A stretch of DNA of 64,000 bases from Sphingomonadales bacterium 39-57-19 (GCA_002282385.1 NCJG01000001.1:62001-126000); one strand, 5' to 3'; numbered from the stretch's first letter, positions 28,596 through 39,034 are shown. Program-made: numbers and translations. Notes: generated from the letters alone by a model not told the origin.

Positions 28596-29871
28596 CGCAT
28601 CCGACGCGGGCTTTGCTGACGCATTTGATGCGCTGGTAAATGGCCGGCGTGAGGCGGATGCCGACGTTTCCAGCGTTGTCACGCAAACCATCCGCGATGT
28701 CCGCGCGCGCGGCGATGTGACTTTGGCCGAAATGACCCAGCGTTTTGAAGGCTTCGACCTGAATGCGGCCGGATGGCACATTGATGCCACCCAGTGCAAG
28801 GCGGCTTATGAGGCCCTCGCGCCGGATTTGCGCGATGCACTGACGCTCGCGGCAAAGCGGATAGAGGCCTATCACAAAGCGCAATTGCCCGAAAACCGGG
28901 ACTATCGCGACGCCGACAATGTGCGTTTGGGCGCGCGTTGGTCGGCGGTCGATGCGGCGGGGGTCTATGTACCCGGTGGCCGTGCAGCCTATCCATCGTC
29001 GGTACTGATGAATGCCATTCCAGCGAAGGTTGCAGGGGTAGAGCGCATTGTCATGGTCACGCCAACACCCGGCGGAGAGACAAACCAAACGGTTATGGCG
29101 GCGGCCTATCTGGCTGGTGCCGACGAAATCTGGCGCGTGGGCGGCGCGCAGGCAATTGCGGCGCTCGCTTATGGTACGGAGCGTATTCGCCCCGTTGATG
29201 TCATCACTGGTCCCGGCAATGCGTGGGTCGCCGAAGCCAAGCGTCAGCTTTATGGCGTGGTTGGCATTGATATGGTTGCCGGTCCTTCCGAAATATTGGT
29301 GGTTGCAGACGCAAAGAACGACCCTGAATGGATTGCCGCAGACCTGTTGAGCCAGGCCGAGCATGACCCCACCAGCCAGTCGATTTTGTTCACCGATGAT
29401 GCCGGTTTTGCCGACAGCGTCGCAAAAGCCGTTGATGCCCAGATTGCAACGCTCGCAACCGGCGCAGTCGCGCGGCAGAGCTGGGATGATTTCGGTGCAA
29501 TAATCCTCGTCGACGATCTGGAAGGCGCAATGCCGCTGGTTAACCGCTTGGCGGGTGAGCATTTGGAGCTTGCGGTGGATGATGACCGCGCCGAACGCCT
29601 TTTCGATCTGGTGCGGCACGCAGGCTCGGTTTTCTTGGGCCGAATGACTCCAGAGGCCATTGGCGATTATGTTGCCGGACCAAACCATGTGTTACCCACC
29701 GGACGCCGCGCGCGATTTGCGTCGGGCTTGTCGGTTCTCGATTTCATGAAGCGCACCAGTTTTATCGCGCTCGATAAAGCCGCCATCAATGCTATAGGCC
29801 CAGCAGCGGCAACGCTTGCCGATGCCGAAGGTTTACCCGCCCACGCGGCGAGTGTCAGGAAAAGATTATGA
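28582..29871 (+). CDS. hisD: Histidinol dehydrogenase
   Basis: Last two oxidation steps of histidine synthesis, a zinc- and NAD-dependent enzyme. 429 residues from a GTG at 28582. Zinc/substrate regions [13 protein letters not shown] and [11 protein letters not shown] region [13 protein letters not shown], and the [14 protein letters not shown] strand near 132. Overlaps hisG by 14 bases and nusB by four. Confidence 0.97.
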   Translation: MQRLNASDAGFADAFDALVNGRREADADVSSVVTQTIRDVRARGDVTLAEMTQRFEGFDLNAAGWHIDATQCKAAYEALAPDLRDALTLAAKRIEAYHKAQLPENRDYRDADNVRLGARWSAVDAAGVYVPGGRAAYPSSVLMNAIPAKVAGVERIVMVTPTPGGETNQTVMAAAYLAGADEIWRVGGAQAIAALAYGTERIRPVDVITGPGNAWVAEAKRQLYGVVGIDMVAGPSEILVVADAKNDPEWIAADLLSQAEHDPTSQSILFTDDAGFADSVAKAVDAQIATLATGAVARQSWDDFGAIILVDDLEGAMPLVNRLAGEHLELAVDDDRAERLFDLVRHAGSVFLGRMTPEAIGDYVAGPNHVLPTGRRARFASGLSVLDFMKRTSFIALDKAAINAIGPAAATLADAEGLPAHAASVRKRL

Positions 29872-30329
29872 GTGCCAATAACGCAAGTGCGAAATCAAAA
29901 TCCCGTTCGGCAGCGCGTCTCGCGTCGGTGCAGGCGCTGTACCAAATGGATATGGAAAACATCGGCATTGCGCGCCTTTTGAATGAATTTCATTCGCACC
30001 GTTTGGGGCAGGAAATCGAAGACGCGCAATATGCCGACGCCGACGCCGACTTTTTTGACGACGTTGTTTCCGGCGTTGATGCCCGCCGCGAAGAAATTGA
30101 CCAGCTGGTTGATGCGAAGCTTGGCGAACAATGGAAGATGGGCCGTCTGGACAAGACGATGCTTCAGCTTCTGCGTTGCGGTACCTATGAATTGATTGCG
30201 CGCCCAGATGTTCCCACCGCGACGGTGATCGACGAATATCTCGACGTCGCGCACGCCTTTTTCGACAAGAAAGATGCGAAGTTCGTCAATGGTTTGCTGG
30301 ACGCTGTCGCGAAAGATGTCCGTAACTGA
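29868..30329 (+). CDS. nusB: Transcription antitermination factor NusB
   Basis: RNA-binding all-helical factor that works with NusE in rRNA antitermination. 153 residues, about 20 longer than short versions because of an N-terminal SKSKSRSAARLASVQ leader. LASVQALYQMDM and LRCGTYELIARPDVPTATVIDEYLDVAHAFF match the core. It overlaps the hisD stop as ATGA. Confidence 0.95.
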   Translation: MSANNASAKSKSRSAARLASVQALYQMDMENIGIARLLNEFHSHRLGQEIEDAQYADADADFFDDVVSGVDARREEIDQLVDAKLGEQWKMGRLDKTMLQLLRCGTYELIARPDVPTATVIDEYLDVAHAFFDKKDAKFVNGLLDAVAKDVRN

Positions 30330-30341
30330 ATGTCCTTTTGT

Positions 30342-30358
30342 CCTGAACTTGTTTCAGG
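30342..30358. repeat. Solitary family A half-repeat
   Basis: CCTGAACTTGTTTCAGG hairpin alone, between nusB and thiL, without the second half seen in the other copies. It is a small hairpin that could weakly attenuate readthrough. Confidence 0.8.
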
Positions 30359-30387
30359 ATAGCGGGCACATCGGCTAAAGTTGCAGC

Positions 30388-31305
30388 ATGACCACCGAAT
30401 CCGCCTTCATCAATATATTGCGTGGCTTCGCGAAAGACCCTGCGGCGCGCGGGTTGCTTGATGACGCGGCGGTCGTTGAAGTGGGGGATACTTGCCTGAT
30501 CATCACGCACGACATGATGGCCGAAGATGTGCATTTCAGGTCCAATGCAAATCCCGCCGATGTCGCGTGGAAACTCGTTGCCTCGAACCTGTCTGACCTC
30601 GCGGCGAAGGGGGCTTTGCCCATTGGCGTGCTGCTTGGTTTCATGCTTGGTGATGATGATTGGGACAGGGCATTTGCCGCCGGTCTGGAAAAGGTACTTG
30701 GCCATTATGGCGTGGCCTTGCTTGGCGGGGATACGGTTTCTAACCGCGGTGACAAGCGCGCGCTTGGGCTAACCGCGCTCGGTATCGCGACCAATCGCCC
30801 GGTGCCTTCACGCGCGGGCGCTCAGCTAGGCGACATCGTGTATGTTACCGGAACATTGGGCGATGCACTGGCGGGATTTGAGCTAATCGACGCTGGCTTT
30901 GATGAGGTTGGCGCGCTTGCCGACGCGTTCAACCGGCCACAGGCGCGCTTGGCCGAAGGACAGAAGCTTGCGCCATTTGTCCACGCGATGATGGATATAT
31001 CCGACGGGCTTTTGATTGATGCAGAGCGCATGGCGACCGCCAGCAGGCTGGGCATCGAAATCGACCTCGCGTCCATTCCATTGTCGCCTGCTTATGTCAG
31101 CTACCGCACGGACAGTCTGGAAAGCCGAATGCAGGCGGCAAGCTGGGGCGATGATTATGAACTTTTGTTCTGCGCGCCGGCGAACGCCCCAATTGCCGTC
31201 GACGCAACCGCTGTCGGACGCGTGATTGCGGGCGGGGGGCTCACATTGTGCAACGGCGACGCACCGGTGAAATTGCCGCCGACACTGGGTTATCAACACC
31301 ATTGA
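30388..31305 (+). CDS. thiL: Thiamine-monophosphate kinase
   Basis: Final step of thiamine diphosphate synthesis. 305 residues. Family marks: the acidic start LLDDAAVVEVGD, the magnesium-binding THDMMAEDVHF, LLGGDTVSN near 113, MMDISDGLLIDAERM near 207 and SWGDDYELLFC near 250. It follows nusB with a half-repeat between them. Confidence 0.95.
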   Translation: MTTESAFINILRGFAKDPAARGLLDDAAVVEVGDTCLIITHDMMAEDVHFRSNANPADVAWKLVASNLSDLAAKGALPIGVLLGFMLGDDDWDRAFAAGLEKVLGHYGVALLGGDTVSNRGDKRALGLTALGIATNRPVPSRAGAQLGDIVYVTGTLGDALAGFELIDAGFDEVGALADAFNRPQARLAEGQKLAPFVHAMMDISDGLLIDAERMATASRLGIEIDLASIPLSPAYVSYRTDSLESRMQAASWGDDYELLFCAPANAPIAVDATAVGRVIAGGGLTLCNGDAPVKLPPTLGYQHH

Positions 31306-31335
31306 CCGAAGTGGCGGAAATGGCGGCGTTTAAGG

Positions 31336-31402
31336 GTTGCCATGTCTGACGATGCCGCCTTATACCCTTACGGCTTGCAGTTCTCGGGAGGAGAATGGCA
31401 AC
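31336..31402 (+). promoter_or_regulatory. Inverted repeat in hppA leader / thiL trailer
   Basis: GTTGCCAT (31336-31343) and ATGGCAAC (31395-31402) form a perfect 8-bp arm pair around 51 bases, 40 bases before hppA. It is followed by AGGAGTTGTTTTTAT, so it might be the thiL terminator or an hppA leader structure. Weak. Confidence 0.3.
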
Positions 31403-31441
31403 AGGAGTTGTTTTTATAAACAGGAGGGGAGAGATAATTTC

Positions 31442-33538
31442 ATGTCTCTGACAATTATTGCAATATTATGCGGGTTACTTGCCGTCGTGTACGGTTTTGT
31501 AACCAGCCGCCAGGTGCTGAGCGCCTCGGCTGGCAATGAAAAAATGCAGGAAATCGCCGCGGCTATTCAGGAAGGCGCAAAAGCCTATCTTGGCCGTCAA
31601 TACCGGACCATCGCCATCGTCGGCGTCGCTGTTGCGGTGCTTGTGGCGGTTTTCCTTGGCGTCATTCCAACCGTTGGCTTCGTCCTCGGTGCGGTGCTTT
31701 CGGGCGTTGCGGGTTATATCGGGATGAACATCTCGGTCCGTGCAAACGTCCGCACGGCGGCTGCGGCGCAGACTGGGCTTCAGGCCGGTCTGACCATGGC
31801 ATTCCGCGCAGGGGCGATTACCGGCATGCTCGTGGCTGGCCTTGCCTTGCTCGCGATTGCTGGCTTCTTTTGGTATCTGACCGATGTCGCGATGATGGCA
31901 CCGAACAGCCGCCCCGTAATCGATGCGTTGGTCGCATTGGCATTCGGCGCGTCGCTGATTTCGATCTTCGCACGTTTGGGCGGCGGTATCTTTACCAAGG
32001 CCGCTGACGTCGGCGCTGACCTTGTTGGTAAAGTTGAGGCTGGAATCCCCGAAGACGATCCACGCAACCCTGCGGTTATCGCCGATAACGTTGGCGACAA
32101 CGTAGGCGATTGCGCTGGTATGGCGGCTGACTTGTTCGAAACCTATGTCGTCACCGTTGGTGCAACGATGGTTTTGATCGCGCTGCTGGTGCAGGGCGTA
32201 ACCGACACTGGATTGTTCATGAACCTCATGAGCTTGCCGCTGTTGATTGGCGGCGTGTGCGTTATCACGTCGATCATCGGAACCTATTTCGTCCGTCTTG
32301 GTGGCGGCACGAACATCATGGGCGCGATGTACAAGGGCTTCCTTGTAACAGCTGTGCTTTCGGTTCCTGCGATCTGGTGGGCAATCAACTATGCGCTTGG
32401 CGGCATGGAAACGGATGTTGGCGGGTTCACCGGCCGGACATTATTCTATTGCTCGCTGCTTGGTCTGGTCATCACTGGCCTGATTATCTGGATCACCGAA
32501 TATTATACCGGCACCAATTACCGTCCGGTCCGTTCGATTGCGAAGGCATCCGAAACGGGTCACGGCACCAACGTTATTCAAGGTCTGGCAATCAGCCTTG
32601 AATCCACAGCGATGCCAACGATTGTGATCTGCGCAGGTATCATCATCGCCTATCAGCTTGCTGGCGTTATCGGCATTGCCTTTGCCGCAACTGCCATGTT
32701 GGCATTGGCCGGTATGGTTGTGGCGCTTGATGCTTATGGTCCAGTCACCGACAATGCCGGTGGTATTGCCGAAATGGCTGGCCTTGATGAATCGGTGCGT
32801 GAAAAGACCGATGCACTGGACGCAGTTGGCAACACCACAAAGGCTGTGACCAAGGGCTATGCCATTGGTTCGGCGGGTCTTGCCGCACTTGTGCTGTTCG
32901 CATGCTACACCGCCGACCTTCGGGAATATTTCCCCAATCTTCAGGTGAATTTCAGCCTTGAGAACCCCTATGTCATCGTCGGGCTCTTGCTCGGCGCGCT
33001 TCTGCCGTACCTGTTCGGTGCGATGGGCATGACTGCGGTTGGCCGTGCTGCGGGTGAAGTGGTGAAGGACGTACGTGACCAGTTCGCGAACGACCCCGGC
33101 ATCATGACCTTCAAGTCCAAGCCAAATTATGCCCGTACAGTTGACCTTGTTACCAAGGCTGCGATCAAGGAAATGATTATTCCTTCGTTGCTGCCCGTAC
33201 TGACGCCAATTGCGGTATATTTCATCATCACGGCCGTTGCAGGTCAGGCAGAGGGCTTTGCAGCTCTCGGCGCGCTTCTGCTCGGTGTGATTGTGGGCGG
33301 ACTGTTCGTTGCTATCTCGATGACCTCGGGCGGCGGCGCATGGGACAATGCCAAGAAATATATCGAAGACGGCAACCATGGCGGCAAAGGTTCGGAGGCC
33401 CATAAGGCAGCCGTTACCGGCGACACCGTTGGTGACCCATATAAGGATACCGCTGGTCCAGCTGTAAACCCAATGATCAAGATCACGAACATCGTGGCCT
33501 TGCTTCTGTTGGCGGCATTGGCCCATGGTGCCATGTAA
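31442..33538 (+). CDS. hppA: Membrane H+-translocating pyrophosphatase
   Basis: Integral-membrane enzyme coupling pyrophosphate hydrolysis to proton export, 698 residues and about 16 membrane helices. Substrate motif [13 protein letters not shown] followed by [21 protein letters not shown] near 200-225. In the motif [10 protein letters not shown] the Lys and Thr at the positions that are Ala and Gly/Ala in K+-dependent enzymes mark a K+-independent form. ATG at 31442; GGAGGGGAGA lies 10-12 bases upstream. A strong terminator follows at 33567. Confidence 0.96.
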   Translation: MSLTIIAILCGLLAVVYGFVTSRQVLSASAGNEKMQEIAAAIQEGAKAYLGRQYRTIAIVGVAVAVLVAVFLGVIPTVGFVLGAVLSGVAGYIGMNISVRANVRTAAAAQTGLQAGLTMAFRAGAITGMLVAGLALLAIAGFFWYLTDVAMMAPNSRPVIDALVALAFGASLISIFARLGGGIFTKAADVGADLVGKVEAGIPEDDPRNPAVIADNVGDNVGDCAGMAADLFETYVVTVGATMVLIALLVQGVTDTGLFMNLMSLPLLIGGVCVITSIIGTYFVRLGGGTNIMGAMYKGFLVTAVLSVPAIWWAINYALGGMETDVGGFTGRTLFYCSLLGLVITGLIIWITEYYTGTNYRPVRSIAKASETGHGTNVIQGLAISLESTAMPTIVICAGIIIAYQLAGVIGIAFAATAMLALAGMVVALDAYGPVTDNAGGIAEMAGLDESVREKTDALDAVGNTTKAVTKGYAIGSAGLAALVLFACYTADLREYFPNLQVNFSLENPYVIVGLLLGALLPYLFGAMGMTAVGRAAGEVVKDVRDQFANDPGIMTFKSKPNYARTVDLVTKAAIKEMIIPSLLPVLTPIAVYFIITAVAGQAEGFAALGALLLGVIVGGLFVAISMTSGGGAWDNAKKYIEDGNHGGKGSEAHKAAVTGDTVGDPYKDTAGPAVNPMIKITNIVALLLLAALAHGAM

Positions 33539-33566
33539 TACGTAACCGCATTAACGGTTGAACAAG

Positions 33567-33597
33567 CCCCGCCGGAAGCGATTTCGGCGGGGTTTTT
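33567..33597 (+). terminator. Rho-independent terminator of hppA
   Basis: CCCCGCCG (33567-33574) pairs with CGGCGGGG (33585-33592), a ten-base loop and five T residues at 33593-33597. Confidence 0.92.
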
Positions 33598-33715
33598 CGT
33601 GGCCGTCGGCACCATTCATCGAAAAACGTCGACACAGTATTTTGTCGTGCTTGCGTCTCTTTTCATCGAACGTATAACCTGGACATTAGTAATCATGTGC
33701 TGGGGAGCAGAAACT

Positions 33716-35815
33716 GTGAATAAAGTGATTTTGACGGCCTTACTCGCAAGTGCCGCCCTTCCTTTTAGCGTTGCCGCTGCGGAAACCGGAACGGGCTCTG
33801 CGTCCGTCACTGCCGTTGCCATGCAAGCGACGGATGCCCTTACAATCGTCGTTAATGCGCCGCGTGGCCGGGTTGACACGGCTGTATTTGGGAAGCGCCC
33901 GTTCATGCGCTCCCCGCGCCTGTCGCCGGACGGCACCAAAATCGCAGTAATGATGACTAAGGATGGCGTCGATAGTCTGGGTTATATCGATGTGACCAAG
34001 CCCGGAACTGCGCCGATATTCTTTGCCCAAGCAGAAGAGTTCCGTGAGGCGGGAGATCGCACCATTGCTTCATGGCGCTTTGTCGGCAACCGCACTATCG
34101 TTTTCACCGTTGGGTCACGTGAAATCCTTCAAGGTCGCCGTTCTGACATTTCCCGCTTAGTATCCTATGACATTGAGACCAAAAAAATCAGCCCGCTAGC
34201 GTGGGACGGTGCCGGCGGAAGCGGCGCGAATATCCTGTTCATCGATGATGAAAAGGAGACATTATTGGTCTCGCGCGATGTCTTGAAAGACATGAGCTAC
34301 AGCGGAAATCCCGAAGTCATCGAAGTCGATGTCCGCTCTGGCAAGTTCAAGACTGTCATGCGGCCGAACGTTGAAGTCCGCAGCTGGTTGGTCGACGGCA
34401 AGGGTATCATACGCGCTGGTGTTGGCAGTGACGGCGATAGCGGCAAGCAACGACTGATGTATCGTTCGGATGCCAGCGGCACCATGAAGACTGTTTCGAA
34501 TGAAGCCGACACAACGTTCACAGGCACGCAGATCACACCGGATATTTTCTTAGATGAGCCGGACATGGCCATCGCGACGAGCAACAAGGATGGGTATCGC
34601 AAGGTTTACAAAGTCAACTTGAAGACGATGCAGATTGTCGGCGAACCCATATTTGGCGTCAAAGGCTATGATGTTGGCGGGCCAATTGCCAACAAGGACC
34701 GCAACCAGCTTGCGGGCGTATCGTACACGAGCACGAGGGATCGTACGCGTTGGTTTGATCCACGTTTGGCAGAAGTCCAAAAGCTGATGGACCAAGATTT
34801 TGGCCGCGGGAACGCGCAAATTATTGCGAGCAATGACGGCGATACCAAAATCCTTATGCTGATCGCTGACGTTGATGCGCCGGGTGGCTATTATCTGTTT
34901 GATACAGAGACCGGTAACCTGAACCTGCTGGGCTGGGCGCACCCTGTGCTCAAGGATTTCCAGATGAACCCAACCGATTCCATTCGGTACAAGGCGTCCG
35001 ACGGCATGGAAATCGAGGCAGTGGTGACCTTTCCACGTCACCGGCCACATCGCAAGAATTTGCCGGTCATTGTCATGCCACATGGCGGCCCTTTCGGTGT
35101 CCGTGACCAAGAGGAGTTCGGTTTCTTCCCATGGCATCAGGCGATGGCAGAGCTTGGCTATGTCGTCATTCAGCCAAATTACCGTGGCTCGGGTGGCTAT
35201 GGTAAGGAATTCGTCAAGGAAGGTCGCAAGGCCAATGGTTATGGCCTGCGCATGCAGGACGACTTGAACGACGCGTTGACATGGTTTGGCCAATCTGGAC
35301 TGATTGACCCGAAACGTGCCTGTATCATGGGCTGGTCCTATGGCGGATATGCGACAGCACGTGGTGCGCAGCGCGATGCGGATAAATGGAAATGCGCGAT
35401 TGCAGGCGCAGGCGTCTATGACTTCCCGATGATGAAAGCCTATGACACGCGCTCATTTGGTGATTTCGGTGCAAATTTCCAAGCGACGGCAGATGACCTC
35501 ATCGGCATTTCGTCGGCACGCAACACCAACGGACCATGGTCGCCTATTTTGATCGTCGCCGGATTGCGTGATGCGCGTATCCCCATCGAACAATCGCGCA
35601 CACTTGTGTCGCGGTTAAAGGGTTCGGGCAAGAAAGAGGGCGTCGATTTCCGCTATGTTGAACAGCCAAAGGGCACACATAATTTGCCTTACGAAGACGT
35701 GCATATTGAATGGCTGAAAGAGGCAGAGGCTTGGGCCGAACGTTTTAACCCAGCCTATATCGCATCTGACCCGGACAAGGCACCGCCGGTAACGGTCACC
35801 CTCGCATCAAAATAA
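33716..35815 (+). CDS. S9 family prolyl oligopeptidase-like peptidase, exported
   Basis: 699 residues from the GTG at 33716, chosen for GGGGAG upstream and because it gives a clear signal peptide (KVILTALLASAALPFSVAAA). An N-terminal beta-propeller domain (about 60-410) is followed by the alpha/beta hydrolase domain. Catalytic triad: Ser541 in GWSYGGY, Asp619 in GLRDARI and His655 in GTHNLPYE. Probably a periplasmic peptide hydrolase (dipeptidyl or acylaminoacyl type). Confidence 0.88.
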   Translation: MNKVILTALLASAALPFSVAAAETGTGSASVTAVAMQATDALTIVVNAPRGRVDTAVFGKRPFMRSPRLSPDGTKIAVMMTKDGVDSLGYIDVTKPGTAPIFFAQAEEFREAGDRTIASWRFVGNRTIVFTVGSREILQGRRSDISRLVSYDIETKKISPLAWDGAGGSGANILFIDDEKETLLVSRDVLKDMSYSGNPEVIEVDVRSGKFKTVMRPNVEVRSWLVDGKGIIRAGVGSDGDSGKQRLMYRSDASGTMKTVSNEADTTFTGTQITPDIFLDEPDMAIATSNKDGYRKVYKVNLKTMQIVGEPIFGVKGYDVGGPIANKDRNQLAGVSYTSTRDRTRWFDPRLAEVQKLMDQDFGRGNAQIIASNDGDTKILMLIADVDAPGGYYLFDTETGNLNLLGWAHPVLKDFQMNPTDSIRYKASDGMEIEAVVTFPRHRPHRKNLPVIVMPHGGPFGVRDQEEFGFFPWHQAMAELGYVVIQPNYRGSGGYGKEFVKEGRKANGYGLRMQDDLNDALTWFGQSGLIDPKRACIMGWSYGGYATARGAQRDADKWKCAIAGAGVYDFPMMKAYDTRSFGDFGANFQATADDLIGISSARNTNGPWSPILIVAGLRDARIPIEQSRTLVSRLKGSGKKEGVDFRYVEQPKGTHNLPYEDVHIEWLKEAEAWAERFNPAYIASDPDKAPPVTVTLASK

Positions 35816-35837
35816 GCTGAAAAAGCTGCAACGAATG

Positions 35838-35863
35838 GGCCGTCCCAATGGGGCGGCCTTTTT
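35838..35863 (+). terminator. Rho-independent terminator of the S9 peptidase gene
   Basis: GGCCGTCCC (35838-35846) pairs with GGGGCGGCC (35850-35858) with one wobble, then T residues at 35859-35863. Confidence 0.85.
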
Positions 35864-35935
35864 CGTTGGGCATTAGCATTTTATTTGCCGCTATGATGCG
35901 TCATGCGCAAATTGCGCGTGGGCTGAACGCGGCGG

Positions 35936-38632
35936 TTAAAAACGCTTTCTAAAGCTCAGTTCAAACACACGGCCACGCGGGTCGATATATCCCGGCTGAT
36001 ATCCAAGCGGCACATTGCCGTTCTGGTCACGCACATCGACAATGTCGTTCAGGATGTTTTCGACACGGAATGTCACGCGGCTGCCCTTCAGGAACGGCAT
36101 TGCCTTCACAACGCTCGCCTGTTGGTCGAGGTTGACGAACAGGAAGGCGTTGACCGCTGCAAGGTCGCTGAAGCGCAGATCATTGCTGCCGGGCAGTGCA
36201 GTGCCATTGGCCGTCGTGCCGCTCTTGTACGTGCCCTGCAGGCGCAAACCAAAGCCCTTGTGGAACATACCACCCGAAAGCTCGACCTCATGCCGTGACG
36301 CGCCGCCATTGCTGCTCGTGGCCGATCCATTGAGCAAATCGAGCACCGGAACGCCAGGACGGATCAGGATTTCGTCCTGAATACGGTAACTGTGGTACAA
36401 AGCGATGTTCCAGCGGCTTGGCTGGCCACCACCACCAAAACCGCCGCCGCCAAATCCGCGACCGCCACCGCCACCGGCACGTGGTCCACCCTGCGCGCCA
36501 CCGGGGGCACGAGGGCCGCCCGCACCAGGAGGGCCGCCAAAGGGCCCGCGCATTGGCGGGGCTGCGCCGATATTTCCGGATACGTTAAAGCCCCAGCGGA
36601 TGCGCTGCGACGTTTCACGGTCATAATTCACTGGCCGCTGGTCTACGCTCAATAGGCGGCCATTTCCGTCCCGCACGACGCGGCTTGCGAACGCAGCCTC
36701 AATTTCGGGGGTAAGCAATGGAAAGGATGCGGTTGTATTGTGGCTGTTGTTTCGGAAATAGCTCGCCTGAAGCGCAAAATCCTTAATGAAGGTCGGGGTC
36801 CAGTTGGCGTTTAGGATCAGATCGCGGCGCTTTTCACCAATCAATGCCGGGTTGCCGCCCGTTGTGACATTGATGAACAGGCTTTCTCCGCGGGTAAAGT
36901 CATAGGTTGCGACATTGGGCGTGACCAAGGTGGGGTTGCCGAGCTGGCCAATGCCGGGCGCATTTTCATCGCCCGTAATCGATGCCTGAAATGTCAGGTT
37001 GCGGGCAGGGGCCCAACGCAGACCTGCGCCATATTCAACAAGTTTGCCAAAGTCCGACAGGTCGCTGAACCCGATATTGCCGTTGATCGACCATTCGCCG
37101 ATGGTTGAACCAATGCCGAAATCGCGGCCTGTAATGGGTACTTCAGCGTTGACCGATTGGTTTATGATATTGCGGCGCAGGGCAACATTTGTGGTGACAC
37201 CAGACCGCCATGTTTCGCTGTCGAGCATCTGGCGTGTGAAGCCGGACGCAAATGTCGTCTGCACCTCGCCAGCGGGCAGGGTGAGCACGGAACCCGCCAA
37301 CGTACTGCGGACATCAAGATTTTGGTTCAGGCTGCTCGCCAGATCGGGTGCCAGAAACAACAGGTCCGCGCCAAAGCCTGCAGCAAACGGGTTCACCGTT
37401 CCCGCGAGGACGCCCGCGCGCAAAGCCGTATAGTCTGCGTTGCGCGTGGTGCGGGTTTCATTGTCGGTGCGTGCGTAATTCCCCGTCACCGTCCAGCGCC
37501 ACCGGCCGAGCACATGATTGAACGTGCCACCAGTTTGGAAAACATGCGTTTCGCTCTCGCGCTCCAGCGGGCGCGGCGTGTCGAAATAGCGGCTGAGCGT
37601 CACATCTTGGCCGAACGGGGAAAAGGGGCTGCTGCCGGGCAGTATGAAGCTGGTTCCGGGCAAGCCCAGCAATGATGCGCTGCCATTCAGTGCATAATTG
37701 GCGTTGAGCGACAGCCCCGTCTGTGGGCCAAGCGATCGGCTCCATGTACCGTTGACTTCAAGCCGTTCGGTGCGAGGCAACAGCGTGCGGGCATCGCCGA
37801 TGTCGCTATTGTTCAGCCGGTTTGCGTTGCCTGCAAATTGCGCCAAGGTTGGGTTGGCAATGCCAACCGGAACGCCAGCCTGCGTGACCGTGGAACCTGC
37901 CGCAGCGTTCAGCGATGGCGATATCTGCCCATTCAGGCCAAGACCGCTGATATTCCCGCCGCGTGCCAACAATGAACCGTTGGAGGCAATCAGGTCGCGT
38001 TCGCTTTCGGTCAACGCGGTCGCGCGTTCCAGTTCCACATCAATGTTGAAGCGCGTGGTGGCGCCAATACGCGTCAGCGTTGCTTCCAATTCATTGCTAC
38101 CAAAACCGCCAGCTTCGGGCTGTGCATGTTCAAACTCGGTCGCGAAGGATGCGAAATTGTCTTTCAATATGAAGTTGATGACGCGTTGATCGGGGCGATA
38201 GCCATATTTCAACGCAACTTCTTCGGGGAAAATCTGTACCTGCCGAATGGCTTCGGGTGGCAGATCGCGCAATTCGCGAAAGCCGGAAACGCGCTGACCA
38301 TTGAGCAATATGATCGGCATGCCGCCGCCACGGCCACGGCCCGAATTGGCTTGCGGTGCAACCGCCGCGACCAGATCGGTCAGCGACGATGCGCCTAATG
38401 AGGCAATATCGGCTTCGTTCAGCTGCTCCACGGGCGGAACGTCGGTATCGACCGACCCGCGAATGCGCTCTGCGGTAACGACGATTTCACCCGATGTGCC
38501 TTCTTCCACGGGCATTTCTTCATCGTCTTGCGCGATGGCAATAGTGCTGCCGGTGGCCTGTGCATCTATGGCTGCCACGGCGGGCATCGCAGTCGTGGCA
38601 AGCAGGATGATGCTAAACGGGATAATTTTCAT
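35936..38632 (-). CDS. TonB-dependent outer-membrane receptor with Gly-rich insertion
   Basis: 898 residues. A signal peptide (to about residue 21) is followed by EIVVTAERIRGSV, a TonB-box-like region, then a plug domain and a beta-barrel ending in the aromatic C-terminal strand (FELSFRKRF). The plug lacks the usual RG-rich TonB plug motifs and reads as a SusC/other-family type. At about residues 690-740 a stretch of Gly, Pro and Arg (GGPPG, GGPRAGG, GGGGFGGGG) interrupts the barrel, probably an exposed loop. Substrate unknown. A 9-bp inverted repeat lies 50-80 bases upstream. Confidence 0.85.
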   Translation of the reverse strand: MKIIPFSIILLATTAMPAVAAIDAQATGSTIAIAQDDEEMPVEEGTSGEIVVTAERIRGSVDTDVPPVEQLNEADIASLGASSLTDLVAAVAPQANSGRGRGGGMPIILLNGQRVSGFRELRDLPPEAIRQVQIFPEEVALKYGYRPDQRVINFILKDNFASFATEFEHAQPEAGGFGSNELEATLTRIGATTRFNIDVELERATALTESERDLIASNGSLLARGGNISGLGLNGQISPSLNAAAGSTVTQAGVPVGIANPTLAQFAGNANRLNNSDIGDARTLLPRTERLEVNGTWSRSLGPQTGLSLNANYALNGSASLLGLPGTSFILPGSSPFSPFGQDVTLSRYFDTPRPLERESETHVFQTGGTFNHVLGRWRWTVTGNYARTDNETRTTRNADYTALRAGVLAGTVNPFAAGFGADLLFLAPDLASSLNQNLDVRSTLAGSVLTLPAGEVQTTFASGFTRQMLDSETWRSGVTTNVALRRNIINQSVNAEVPITGRDFGIGSTIGEWSINGNIGFSDLSDFGKLVEYGAGLRWAPARNLTFQASITGDENAPGIGQLGNPTLVTPNVATYDFTRGESLFINVTTGGNPALIGEKRRDLILNANWTPTFIKDFALQASYFRNNSHNTTASFPLLTPEIEAAFASRVVRDGNGRLLSVDQRPVNYDRETSQRIRWGFNVSGNIGAAPPMRGPFGGPPGAGGPRAPGGAQGGPRAGGGGGRGFGGGGFGGGGQPSRWNIALYHSYRIQDEILIRPGVPVLDLLNGSATSSNGGASRHEVELSGGMFHKGFGLRLQGTYKSGTTANGTALPGSNDLRFSDLAAVNAFLFVNLDQQASVVKAMPFLKGSRVTFRVENILNDIVDVRDQNGNVPLGYQPGYIDPRGRVFELSFRKRF

Positions 38633-38683
38633 TGGGGGGAGAAACTCTGTTTATATTGTTAAAGCACGGGTTTCATAACGCAT

Positions 38684-38712
38684 TACAACGTTGCGCATAC
38701 CTGAACGTTGTA
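38684..38712. promoter_or_regulatory. Palindrome between TonB receptor and infA, possible operator
   Basis: TACAACGTT-N11-AACGTTGTA: perfect 9-bp arms at 38684-38692 and 38704-38712. Each arm also contains the smaller palindrome AACGTT. It is 52-80 bases upstream of the receptor start (minus strand) and ~100 bases upstream of infA. A two-fold symmetric site of this size fits a regulator dimer, for example LacI or similar types, but no regulator gene is adjacent. Confidence 0.5.
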
Positions 38713-38815
38713 GCATTTTGTCGCAATAGCGTGAATATACTGTAGCGCTTCCCTTTTTCCAACATGTGGTTTAAAGGCGCAGCAAGTTTGGATTTTTGAC
38801 GATTTAAGGGGCCGA

Positions 38816-39034
38816 ATGGCAAAAGAAGAATTACTCGAAATGCGCGGTACAGTACGTGAGCTGCTGCCTAACGCGATGTTCCGTGTCGAGCTGGAAAATG
38901 GCCATGAAGTTTTGGGCCATACCGCCGGAAAAATGCGTAAAAACCGCATCCGCGTTCTCGTGGGTGATGAGGTTTTGTGCGAACTGACCCCTTATGATCT
39001 GACCAAAGGCCGGATCACGTACCGCTTTAAATAA
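38816..39034 (+). CDS. infA: Translation initiation factor IF-1
   Basis: 72 residues of the S1/OB fold; binds the 30S A site during initiation. Sequence from [16 protein letters not shown] to GRITYRFK is entirely canonical, including [20 protein letters not shown]. It starts the infA - maf - RNase G-like - yacG - tRNA-Phe run. Confidence 0.98.
   Translation: MAKEELLEMRGTVRELLPNAMFRVELENGHEVLGHTAGKMRKNRIRVLVGDEVLCELTPYDLTKGRITYRFK

Noticed and set aside
28537..29688. A 383-residue open frame antisense to hisD
   Set aside because: Shadow of hisD codons; the sense strand gives a complete, canonical HisD.
32441..33526. A 361-residue open frame antisense to hppA
   Set aside because: Shadow of the membrane-protein codons; the sense product is a full H+-pyrophosphatase.
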